Assembly (NCBI GenBank): GCA_002336985.1 | Contig: DDFE01000068.1 | Location: forward strand, 9,512-17,324 | Reading direction: 5' to 3' | Origin: Sphingomonadales bacterium UBA1936 | GTDB taxonomy: Bacteria > Pseudomonadota > Alphaproteobacteria > Sphingomonadales > Sphingomonadaceae | DNA: 7,813 nt | Shown here: positions 1 through 5,771 of the stretch, piece by piece | Layout of the letters: every line of letters begins with the position of its first letter | Position numbering within the stretch: position 1 is the first letter of the stretch | Notes under the pieces: generated by a model | Told to the model about the DNA's origin: nothing | The model's input: only the letters and a program-made list of their open reading frames with translations | Databases searched by the model: none | Made by a program: the position numbers and the translations under genes

Positions 1-116
1 GGTTCGTCAGCGGCCGGTTGTGGTGCCGGTGCCGGCGCGGTCTGTGCCATCGCGGCGGAAAGCGGCAGCAAAGCCGTCGATCCGATCAAGATTGCGCGGA
101 AAACACGTCCCTTCAT
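1..116 (-). CDS. N-terminus of an exported protein, probably a TonB-dependent receptor (partial)
   Basis: Only the first 38 codons lie in the window; the rest runs off the left edge. The ATG at 116-114 is preceded by a strong Shine-Dalgarno (GGGGAGG on the minus strand, around 120-126). The peptide begins MKGRVFRAILIG and continues as a hydrophobic stretch to residue 22, ending in an AMA-Q site, so signal peptidase I cleavage is expected after residue 24. The mature start is rich in Ala, Pro and Gln. A basic start, a short hydrophobic core and an Ala/Pro/Gln-rich mature N-terminus are usual for sphingomonad TonB-dependent outer-membrane receptors, which often accompany catabolic genes. That identity is inferred from leader style and context; a periplasmic enzyme is also possible. 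It lies on the same strand as the SDR gene upstream, 96 bp away, and a candidate promoter and palindrome in that gap suggest its own control. Confidence 0.6.
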   Translation of the reverse strand, partial: MKGRVFRAILIGSTALLPLSAAMAQTAPAPAPQPAADE

Positions 117-148
117 TTCATCCTCCCCAACAGGCTCTTTCGGCCGAT

Positions 149-160
149 GACCACGTGGTC
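149..160. promoter_or_regulatory. 12-bp perfect palindrome GACCACGTGGTC, candidate operator
   Basis: A perfect 12-bp palindrome with a CACGTG core lies in the 96-bp gap ahead of the exported-protein gene, centred about 38 bp upstream of its ATG. A second symmetry, TGACC (148-152) with GGTCA (161-165), is nested over it. It falls just downstream of the candidate -10 at 169-174, where a repressor could block initiation. Function is inferred from symmetry and position only. Confidence 0.35.
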
Positions 161-168
161 GGTCAAAA

Positions 169-197
169 TTAATACAGGCATCAATTAGGGTGTGCAA
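169..197 (-). promoter_or_regulatory. Candidate sigma70-type promoter for the exported-protein gene
   Basis: On the minus strand, TTGCAC (197-192) and TATTAA (174-169) are separated by 17 bp. The -35 matches the consensus at only 3 of 6 positions and the -10 at 4 of 6. Spacing and position, about 50 bp ahead of the start codon, are right, and the surrounding sequence is AT-richer than the genes. The match is modest; read-through from the upstream SDR gene is an alternative. Confidence 0.25.
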
Positions 198-212
198 GGA
201 AAAGCGTACGCG

Positions 213-1013
213 TTACCGTTTTTGAATTGGCAATGGCGGAATTTCGCCTTTTGTGATCGACGCGGCGTTGTCGACGACGATGGATTGGCCGTTGATCCAA
301 CGCGATTCGTCGGACGCTAGAAAAAGGAGGAGCGCGGCGATATCGTTCGGTTCGCCACGCATGTTGTCGCCTCCCGGCACCCGGTCGATCAGACCAGCTT
401 GGGGGCCGGCGGCGCGCTTCTTTTTCGGAACGGACAGGACCATAGGGGTCACGATGCCGTTGGGCAGGACCGAGTTGCAGCGGATCGGCAATTGCTTTTG
501 GCCGCAATAGACCGAGACCATCCGGCTATAAGCGTCGATCGCTCCCTTGGCCGCAGTGTACGACGCGTTGTTGGGTTCGCCCTGAGCCGCCGCGATCGAC
601 GACATGTTGATGATCGACCCTCCGCCCGACCTTCGCATTGCCGGAATCGCATGCTTACAGCCCCAGACCGTGCCGTCGATGCTGACGCCCATGACGAAGC
701 GATAGTTGTCGAGGGTAATGCTTTCGGGCGTGTCCATTTCAACGACGCCCGCATTGTTGACCAGCACGTCGAGTTTGCCGAAACGCTTCTCAACATCGGC
801 AATCACCGCGATCCATTCGTCCTCGTTGCGGACATCGTGCCGTACGAACAAAGCCTGTTCGCCGATTTCCGCTGCGACGGAGGCACCCTCGGGATCGACA
901 TCGGTGATCACGACGCGCGCGCCTTCTGCGGCGAACAACCGCGCGTTAGCAGCGCCAAGGCCCTTCGCCCCACCGGTGATGATGGCGACTTTTCCCGCAA
1001 GCCTGCCGGTCAT
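213..1013 (-). CDS. SDR family NAD(P)-dependent oxidoreductase (classical short-chain dehydrogenase)
   Basis: This 266-residue protein has the length and motif order of a classical SDR, which oxidises or reduces an alcohol/ketone with a nicotinamide cofactor in the cytosol. The glycine motif TGGAKGLG is at residues 13-20. Asp38 at the end of the second strand points to NAD rather than NADP. NNAG is at 86-89, and the catalytic Ser139, Tyr152 and Lys156 (YTAAK) are correctly spaced. The tetrad asparagine, expected in a V-N-x-x-G context, appears to be Ser111 (VSIDG). The usual PG after the active site reads LPNG. The ATG at 1013 overlaps the stop of the CMD-family gene as ATGA, which sets the start; a longer frame reaches upstream to 1112 but only through that gene. 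Sphingomonad catabolic clusters often hold such SDRs for hydroxylated cyclic substrates, but the substrate here is unknown. Confidence 0.93.
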   Translation of the reverse strand: MTGRLAGKVAIITGGAKGLGAANARLFAAEGARVVITDVDPEGASVAAEIGEQALFVRHDVRNEDEWIAVIADVEKRFGKLDVLVNNAGVVEMDTPESITLDNYRFVMGVSIDGTVWGCKHAIPAMRRSGGGSIINMSSIAAAQGEPNNASYTAAKGAIDAYSRMVSVYCGQKQLPIRCNSVLPNGIVTPMVLSVPKKKRAAGPQAGLIDRVPGGDNMRGEPNDIAALLLFLASDESRWINGQSIVVDNAASITKGEIPPLPIQKR

Positions 1014-1516
1014 GCCGCGCGCGCTGCCTGTGAGGGGCGGAGTCGAATGGGGCAGGACCGCTGCAGGTCGAGCACCGCATTGATGCGACCGAGACCAAGC
1101 CACTTCGCACAACCTGCTGTAAGGTCTACGATCTCGCCGGCATCGAAGGCCTTGTGCATTGCCGCCCAGAAATCCGCATCGAAGGTGTCGACACCCGCGG
1201 CGAACCGCTCGGCGAACTGGATGGCAAGCGTTTCACGGTGCGAATATCTGCTATCGGGTGCGTCCACGCCCGCGTAGAATGCCTCGTCCATGCCGTGCGC
1301 ATCCATCTCGTCTATCCGCGCGTTCGAACATGGGATGCACTGGTTGATATGCGCGATGCGCGTGCGTGCAGCTTCCTGTTCACGTGTCGTCAGGGTCGAA
1401 TGATTCTGAACCGCGGCGCTGAAATGATCGGCGCCCGCGCCCATTTCGGGCCGCAACCGCCACATACGCTCGCGTTCCTCGCCCGGCCCGGCGGGAAGTT
1501 CGATGTTCGCCATCAT
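1010..1516 (-). CDS. Carboxymuconolactone decarboxylase (CMD/AhpD-like) family protein
   Basis: A 167-168 residue protein of the CMD/AhpD-like all-helical fold. Numbered from the second ATG, a family-typical helix (TTREQEAARTRIAHIN, residues 42-57) leads into C59-I-P-C62, the CxxC motif. A second conserved helical stretch (YSHRETLAIQFAERFAAG) begins at residue 90 and DLTAGCAKWLG at 130. AhpD-type enzymes use CxxC with a histidine four residues later for peroxidase chemistry; here that position is Arg66. True gamma-carboxymuconolactone decarboxylase activity is not implied, and the biochemical role is open. Two adjacent ATGs can start it: 1516, 4 nt after AAGGAG, or 1513, 7 nt after it; the second spacing is better. 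Its stop overlaps the SDR start by 4 bp (ATGA), so the pair is probably one translationally coupled unit. Confidence 0.88.
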   Translation of the reverse strand: MMANIELPAGPGEERERMWRLRPEMGAGADHFSAAVQNHSTLTTREQEAARTRIAHINQCIPCSNARIDEMDAHGMDEAFYAGVDAPDSRYSHRETLAIQFAERFAAGVDTFDADFWAAMHKAFDAGEIVDLTAGCAKWLGLGRINAVLDLQRSCPIRLRPSQAARAA

Positions 1517-1520
1517 CTTT

Positions 1521-1526
1521 CTCCTT
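1521..1526 (-). promoter_or_regulatory. Strong Shine-Dalgarno of the CMD-family gene
   Basis: The minus strand reads AAGGAG here. It stands 4 nt before the ATG at 1516 and 7 nt before the adjacent in-frame ATG at 1513, so it favours the second codon. The protein differs by only one methionine. Confidence 0.7.
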
Positions 1527-1547
1527 GCGATCGACTTTCAGTCAGAT

Positions 1548-1561
1548 TCGATTGTTATCGA
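1548..1561. promoter_or_regulatory. Dyad TCGAT-N4-ATCGA, candidate operator
   Basis: Perfect 5-bp inverted arms (TCGAT at 1548-1552, ATCGA at 1557-1561) flank TGTT. The dyad begins 3 bp downstream of the candidate -10 at 1565-1570, which places it over the expected transcription start of the CMD-SDR pair. Short dyads occur by chance, so this is a candidate only. Confidence 0.3.
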
Positions 1562-1564
1562 CAA

Positions 1565-1594
1565 AATGTACTGCTTTGGCGCCGGTTCTGTCCA
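1565..1594 (-). promoter_or_regulatory. Candidate sigma70-type promoter for the CMD-SDR gene pair
   Basis: On the minus strand, TGGACA (1594-1589; 5 of 6 matches to TTGACA) and TACATT (1570-1565; 4 of 6 matches to TATAAT) are separated by 18 bp. The pair ends about 50 bp before the CMD start codon. It sits in the largest gap of the minus-strand series and would give the CMD and SDR genes a promoter separate from the upstream three-gene unit. Confidence 0.4.
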
Positions 1595-1604
1595 TCGGTT
1601 GACG

Positions 1605-1619
1605 ATGCCAATTGGGCAT
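1605..1619. repeat. Inverted repeat ATGCC-N5-GGCAT in the gap between two operon units
   Basis: Perfect 5-bp arms flank AATTG in the gap between the end of the SDR gene at 1643 and the candidate CMD promoter. It lies just upstream of that promoter's -35, so it could be an activator site. There is no U-run, so it is not a convincing terminator for the upstream gene. Confidence 0.2.
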
Positions 1620-1642
1620 AAATTAGTACGCGTGTTAGCAGT

Positions 1643-2452
1643 TTAGGGTTTCGGTCGGGGCGCGCCCGTGGCTGCGATAACGGAAGCATCGACCTCGTCG
1701 CGCGACGGGTTGCCGCGGAGTGTCAGGCCGCCGTTCACCTGCAGGTTCTGGCCGGACATGAAGCAATCGTCGCCGGCGAGCCAGACGACGGCGGCGGCAA
1801 TGTCTTCGGCAGTGCCGAGGCGGCCCAGCGGATATTTGGCCCGATAGGCTTCGAAGACGCCAGGCACAGATTTCGCTCCTGCCGTCATCGGGGTCTCGGT
1901 CAGTCCCGGAGACACCGAATTCGCACGGATGCCGCGCGACCCGCCAACAAGCGCGATACAGCGCATGATGTGATCCATGCCCGCCTTGGTGCCCATGTAC
2001 GGCGCATGGTCGTCGAGCATGATCGTCGCCGTGGCCGAGCTGATCTGGATCAGTGAGCCGCCATCGCGCACGACCGGCAGCAGTGCCTGATAGAACATGA
2101 AGGGCCCGATGAACTGCAGGTCGACGATGTCGCGCAACTGCTCTTCGGTCACGTCTTCAAATGCGCCCCGCAGGCCGTGTCCGGTCGCGTTGACGACGAT
2201 ATCGACGCCACCCGCGACCTCCTTTAGGCGTTCGGCCAATCGCACCGCGTCGGCACGGACGGTGATGTCGGCGGCCTCTGCCCAACCGCCGATTGTCCCG
2301 GCGAATGCCTGCAGCGGTTCCAGACGGCGGGCAGCAACCATAACGCGGGCGCCCGCATTGGTGAGCGCCTTGGCGATGACCTGTCCCATGTTGCCGACAC
2401 CGCCCGCGCCGATCACCAGCGCGACTTTGCCCGCCAGCCGTTGTCCGCTCAT
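1643..2452 (-). CDS. SDR family oxidoreductase with divergent cofactor loop
   Basis: A 269-residue classical-SDR-like protein. It has Ser138, Tyr151 and Lys155 at the correct spacing (ISS then YMGTK), an SPG at the usual post-active-site position and a typical C-terminal GQNLQVNGG. Several features are off-type. The cofactor loop reads IGAGGVGNMG (residues 14-23) instead of TGxxxGIG, the structural NNAG is NATG (87-90), and the tetrad asparagine position appears to be Gln112 (DLQFIG). Arg42-Arg43 after the second strand suggests NADP. The ATG at 2452 forms an ATGA overlap with the upstream dehydrogenase stop, which fixes the start; the same frame stays open upstream to 2974, but only as a shadow of that gene. 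It is the last gene of the crotonase-dehydrogenase-SDR unit. The substrate is unknown. Confidence 0.92.
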   Translation of the reverse strand: MSGQRLAGKVALVIGAGGVGNMGQVIAKALTNAGARVMVAARRLEPLQAFAGTIGGWAEAADITVRADAVRLAERLKEVAGGVDIVVNATGHGLRGAFEDVTEEQLRDIVDLQFIGPFMFYQALLPVVRDGGSLIQISSATATIMLDDHAPYMGTKAGMDHIMRCIALVGGSRGIRANSVSPGLTETPMTAGAKSVPGVFEAYRAKYPLGRLGTAEDIAAAVVWLAGDDCFMSGQNLQVNGGLTLRGNPSRDEVDASVIAATGAPRPKP

Positions 2453-3438
2453 GCGAACACCTTCGGGTCGAGTTCGAGCATCAGGGGCGATCCGCTCAGA
2501 TAACGCGCAACGTTGTCGACGAGGATCGCGTCGGTGCGATCCATCAATCCCGAACCCAGCGCCGCGGTATGTCCCGTCAGGGTCACCTTTGGATGTACCC
2601 AGTGCCACTCGTCCGCGGGAAGCGGTTCGACGCGCGTGACGTCGACCACGGCATGACCGACCTGTTCCGAATCGAGCGCTGCTTTCAGCGCCGCTTCGTC
2701 CAGCAACTGCCCACGGCCGACGTTGATGAACAGGGCGCCCGGCTTGAAACCGCCGAAGAATGCGGCGTCGTATGTTCCGTCGTTTTCCGGGGTCAGCGGT
2801 ACCGACAGGACGACGACATCCGCGGATGCAAGTGCCGGCGCCGACATCGCCGGCGTGACCATTTCGTCTGCGTGCGCGTCGGAGCCGCCACTGCGCCGGA
2901 CGCCGGTTACATGGGCACCAAGCGCGCGTGCGCGTTGCGCGACGTTGCGGCCGATTTCGCCATAGCCGATGCACAACCAGCGCGTTCGCGCGATTTCGCG
3001 GAACGGAAACGATTGCCAGCGCCGTTCGGCCTGTGCTGCGCGCCGTTCGGGGCCGCGCTGCAACTGGTCGAGCGCGGCCGCGATCACATATTCGCCGATC
3101 GCTGCGGCCGGCGCGTTGCTCATCGAAATCTTCACGTCTTTCGCGGCGAGCTTTGCGAAGGCGGGATCGTCATATCCCGCGCGGCCCGCCTGCATCCAGC
3201 GCAGCGTGGACGACGCCACCATCTGGTCCAGGAACAACTGGTCCTGCCGCAGCATGAAGAAATCGGGGCTGAACCAGGATGCGGTAAACCCTGTCTCCGC
3301 AAGGTCGGTGCTCTTGCCGGCAAACGTCGTTGTTCCATCCGGTTCTATAAGGACAGGCTCGATCGCGTTCTGGTCGAGGCTGTGCTTCACGCGCTCCCAG
3401 CCGTCGCGTGCGAAAACCATGCGGAGCGGCGCGGTCAT
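2449..3438 (-). CDS. D-isomer-specific 2-hydroxyacid dehydrogenase family protein
   Basis: At 329 residues it matches the length of this family, which interconverts 2-hydroxyacids and 2-oxoacids using NAD(P)H. The N-terminal half carries the split substrate domain with the AGRAGYDD motif (84-91). The nucleotide-binding loop GYGEIG is at 158-163, followed by Arg181-Arg182, which hints at NADP. The catalytic triad is visible: Arg242 in INVGRG, Glu271 in VEPLP and His290. The usual PH before the active-site histidine reads GH (LTGHTAA). It is sandwiched between the crotonase gene and an SDR gene with ATGA overlaps on both sides, so it is very likely expressed in fixed proportion with them. Its partner genes suggest processing of a degradation intermediate rather than serine or lactate metabolism; this is inference. 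Confidence 0.93.
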   Translation of the reverse strand: MTAPLRMVFARDGWERVKHSLDQNAIEPVLIEPDGTTTFAGKSTDLAETGFTASWFSPDFFMLRQDQLFLDQMVASSTLRWMQAGRAGYDDPAFAKLAAKDVKISMSNAPAAAIGEYVIAAALDQLQRGPERRAAQAERRWQSFPFREIARTRWLCIGYGEIGRNVAQRARALGAHVTGVRRSGGSDAHADEMVTPAMSAPALASADVVVLSVPLTPENDGTYDAAFFGGFKPGALFINVGRGQLLDEAALKAALDSEQVGHAVVDVTRVEPLPADEWHWVHPKVTLTGHTAALGSGLMDRTDAILVDNVARYLSGSPLMLELDPKVFA

Positions 3439-4307
3439 TCGGCTGCCTTTCGGACTTCGTCCTTGCCGGCGATGTCGCGTGCGCCGACGCCGCCGGTCAG
3501 GCTGCCGCTCGTCATCTGGTTATGTGCGTGGGCCAGGTGATGCATGTGGAAAACGGCATCCATGGTGGCGCGTTTGCCAGACTGGTCCTCCTGCAGGTTG
3601 AACGCCTGCTTGGCGAGCATCACGCCGAACCGGGGGAGTGCGGCTATGCGGGCGGCAATCGCCTGTACTTCCGCAGCAAGCGACTCGCGGGGCACGACCC
3701 GGTTCACCATGCCCAGTTGATGGGCGCGGTCCGCCGACATCCGGTCACCCAAGAACAGGAATTCCCGCGCGGCACGCGGATGCATTTCGAAAGCGTGCGC
3801 GAAATACTCGACGCCGGGTACGCCCATGCGCAGGACGGGGTCGGAAAAGAAGGCGTCGTCACTGGCGACGATCAAGTCGCACACCCACGCGACCATGAGA
3901 CCGCCCGCAATGCAGGCCCCCTGGACCGCGGCGATCGCGGGTTTGGGGCAGGCCCGCCAGCGGCGGCACATCTCGAGATAGAGTTCCTGTTCGCGGATAT
4001 AGGCCGTCTCGGCACCCGAACGTCCCGCATGATCGGGCCACAAGGTGCGGCGGTCGGTCCGCGACTGGTCGGCATCGCGCCCAGGCGTACCGATGTCATG
4101 GCCGCTCGAAAAATGCTTGCCCGCACCTGACACCACGATGGCTCCGACCGAGTCGTCAGCCGCGGCACGGGCCCAGGCGGCATCGAGCGCATAGATCATC
4201 TGGCCATTTTGCGCATTGCCGAAGGTCGGACGATTGAGGGTCAGATGCGCGACCCCGTCGATGACGGCGTACAGCACCGGCTGATCGGTTTCGTAAATGG
4301 GTTGCAT
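3435..4307 (-). CDS. Enoyl-CoA hydratase/isomerase (crotonase) family protein lacking both hydratase glutamates
   Basis: A 290-residue crotonase-fold protein expected to act on an acyl-CoA thioester. The first oxyanion-hole segment is HFSSGHDIG (65-73) and the second is IAGG (133-136), followed by a typical WVCDLIVASDDAFFSDP stretch. A loop of about 45 residues (75-118, Arg/Glu-rich) is inserted between the two, longer than in standard hydratases. The position of the first catalytic glutamate (Glu144 of rat hydratase) is Met138 and that of the second (Glu164, normally in a PE pair) is Val158. Simple syn-hydration is therefore unlikely; Asp156, His70 or Glu167 could serve other chemistry. The start at 4307 has a GCGAGG-like ribosome site close upstream. 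It is the first gene of a three-gene coupled unit and diverges from the MFS transporter gene. Confidence 0.92.
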   Translation of the reverse strand: MQPIYETDQPVLYAVIDGVAHLTLNRPTFGNAQNGQMIYALDAAWARAAADDSVGAIVVSGAGKHFSSGHDIGTPGRDADQSRTDRRTLWPDHAGRSGAETAYIREQELYLEMCRRWRACPKPAIAAVQGACIAGGLMVAWVCDLIVASDDAFFSDPVLRMGVPGVEYFAHAFEMHPRAAREFLFLGDRMSADRAHQLGMVNRVVPRESLAAEVQAIAARIAALPRFGVMLAKQAFNLQEDQSGKRATMDAVFHMHHLAHAHNQMTSGSLTGGVGARDIAGKDEVRKAAE

Positions 4308-4353
4308 GCCCTCGCCCTAAAAACGCAACATGTTTCCCGTTGCTTTTGCGCGG

Positions 4354-4370
4354 TGATCGGCTAGCGATCA
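4354..4370. promoter_or_regulatory. 17-bp dyad TGATCG-N5-CGATCA in the divergent promoter region, candidate operator
   Basis: Perfect 6-bp arms (4354-4359 and 4365-4370) flank GCTAG, midway between the crotonase start (4307) and the transporter start (4410). This size and place fit a dimeric repressor controlling both directions, such as the TetR-family protein at the right edge. The whole gap is about 100 bp and comparatively AT-rich. No -35/-10 pair on either strand was convincing. A shorter symmetry, GCAAC (4325-4329) with GTTGC (4339-4343), lies nearer the crotonase gene. Confidence 0.4.
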
Positions 4371-4398
4371 ACAAAATAATAACGTGTGCTTCATTTGT

Positions 4399-4402
4399 GG
4401 AG
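4399..4402 (+). promoter_or_regulatory. Shine-Dalgarno GGAG selecting a GTG start for the MFS gene
   Basis: GGAG lies 7 nt before the in-frame GTG at 4410. The alternative GTG at 4386 has only AT-rich sequence before it and no ribosome site, so 4410 is preferred. No in-frame ATG is available near the start. Confidence 0.6.
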
Positions 4403-4409
4403 ATGCCGG

Positions 4410-5771
4410 GTGGCAAGCAGTGCCGATCCATCGTTTCAGCGTTCCGGGCTTCAAACCGGATCTGATCGTGAACCAGTCGCCGACGGTGCATGGCGCGCGA
4501 CTATCGTCCTGACGCTGCTTTATTGGTTCGGCACGCTCGACCGGCAGATCGCCGCGTTGCTGATCCCGCTGATCAAGGCGGATCTGAAACTGACCGACGT
4601 CGAGATCTCATTGCTCCAGGGACTCGCGTTCGGCCTGTTCTTCATGCTGATGAGCCCATTGGTGGGCTGGCTTGTCGACCGGTACAGCCGCCGGCTCATC
4701 CTGTTCGGCGGGGTCGTCGGATGGAGCATCTCGGCGATGTGTTCGGGCTTGGTACGGTCGTTCACAGGGCTCTTCGCGACCCGCGCGGGCGTCGGCGGGT
4801 GCGAAGCGACGATTAATCCCACCGCTTATGCAATGCTCAGCGAACTGTTCCCGCCTAGCAAGCTCTCGCTTCCGCTGTCTATTTTCGTGCTGGGTGGCAA
4901 TCTGGGCAGTGGCATGTCGTTCCTGCTGGGCGGTGCCGTAATCGCCTGGGTCGCTGCATCGCCGCCGCTTGTCTTGCCGTTGGTCGGTACCCTGTCTGGA
5001 TGGCAACTCGCATTTGTGATCACAGGCGCACCCGGCCTTTTCCTGGCCGCGCTGCTTTTCACCATTCCTGAATCGAAACAGCATCTCGACCGGAAACAGA
5101 ATGCGCAGCCGAGGACGGGTTTTGCGGATCTCTGGCGGCATTATCGCCGGTTCCCGCTGTTCTATTTCACGCACGGATTCGGCTTTGCGCTGATCATGGC
5201 GTTCGTAGTCGGCCTCCAGTCCTGGAATGCCACTTTCCTGTCGCGGCATCACGGCTGGCAGTTGTCGACGATCGGTTACTGGCTGGGAATCTGCCAGGTC
5301 GGAACGGCGCTGGTTGGCCTCGCATTTCATGGTTGGGCCGTGGACCGGTTGTTCAGGGGTGGTCGGCGCGATGCGCATTTCGTCTACTTCGCCGTGATGT
5401 GCGCGCTTGCTTTCCCAGCGGGGATCGCAGCGTACCTCGTCAACAGCGGCGTGCTTATGATTGCACTCTACAGCTTCGCCTATTTCTGCATCATGGCGTT
5501 CGCGAGCGTGGGTCCGGCAGCACTGCAGATCGCGACCCCGCCGCACCTGCGCGGCAAGGCGTCTTCGGTTTACATGGTCGGCGTGTCGATCGTCGGCACG
5601 ATCCTTGCGCCGATCATCGTTGCGACGTTCACCGACAAGCTGTTCGGGGATGAGCAGGCACTCGGCTGGTCGATGGCGCTTTTCGCGGGGCTTACGACGG
5701 GGCTTGCGACCATTTGCTTCACCGTCGGTCGGGCAGCGATGCGGAGGGCGATCAGCGCCGCGATCGACTAG
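4410..5771 (+). CDS. MFS transporter, spinster-like family
   Basis: A 453-residue major facilitator protein of the inner membrane with about twelve hydrophobic segments. After a soluble N-terminus of about 28 residues, the first helix runs through TIVLTLLYWFGTLDRQIAAL (31-50), whose TM1 Asp-Arg pair is D44-R45. Motif A between TM2 and TM3 is GWLVDRYSRR (86-95), and a motif-B-like RAGVGGCEA lies at 125-133. A cytoplasmic loop of about 30 charged residues (220-250) separates the two six-helix halves. The TM1 signature and the NPTAYAMLSELFPP stretch resemble the spinster-like transporters common in sphingomonads, which often accompany catabolic genes. Direction and substrate are not evident; uptake of the compound degraded by the neighbouring enzymes is the natural guess. 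It starts at GTG and diverges from the crotonase. Its TAG stop overlaps the stop of the convergent ThuA-like gene. Confidence 0.92.
   Translation: MASSADPSFQRSGLQTGSDREPVADGAWRATIVLTLLYWFGTLDRQIAALLIPLIKADLKLTDVEISLLQGLAFGLFFMLMSPLVGWLVDRYSRRLILFGGVVGWSISAMCSGLVRSFTGLFATRAGVGGCEATINPTAYAMLSELFPPSKLSLPLSIFVLGGNLGSGMSFLLGGAVIAWVAASPPLVLPLVGTLSGWQLAFVITGAPGLFLAALLFTIPESKQHLDRKQNAQPRTGFADLWRHYRRFPLFYFTHGFGFALIMAFVVGLQSWNATFLSRHHGWQLSTIGYWLGICQVGTALVGLAFHGWAVDRLFRGGRRDAHFVYFAVMCALAFPAGIAAYLVNSGVLMIALYSFAYFCIMAFASVGPAALQIATPPHLRGKASSVYMVGVSIVGTILAPIIVATFTDKLFGDEQALGWSMALFAGLTTGLATICFTVGRAAMRRAISAAID

Noticed and set aside
399..1277. 292-codon open frame on the plus strand across the first SDR gene
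   Set aside because: It covers the SDR and CMD genes in antisense, is rich in Arg, Asp and His, and shows no family motif.
206..1633. GTACGCGT octamer found just past the stop of each SDR gene (206-213 and 1626-1633)
   Set aside because: An 8-mer shared twice in a GC-rich sequence is weak evidence. There is no surrounding similarity or hairpin, so it is probably chance.
2453..2974. Upstream extension of the second SDR frame
   Set aside because: Its sequence is Arg-rich and overlaps the dehydrogenase gene. The ATGA-coupled ATG at 2452 immediately precedes the cofactor-binding motif.
2569..3540. 323-codon open frame on the plus strand across the 2-hydroxyacid dehydrogenase gene
   Set aside because: It is antisense to a gene with an intact catalytic triad, has a Cys/Arg-rich composition and shows no domain signature.
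3408..4130. 240-codon open frame on the plus strand across the crotonase gene
   Set aside because: It is antisense to the crotonase gene, has no plausible ribosome site and lacks motif content.
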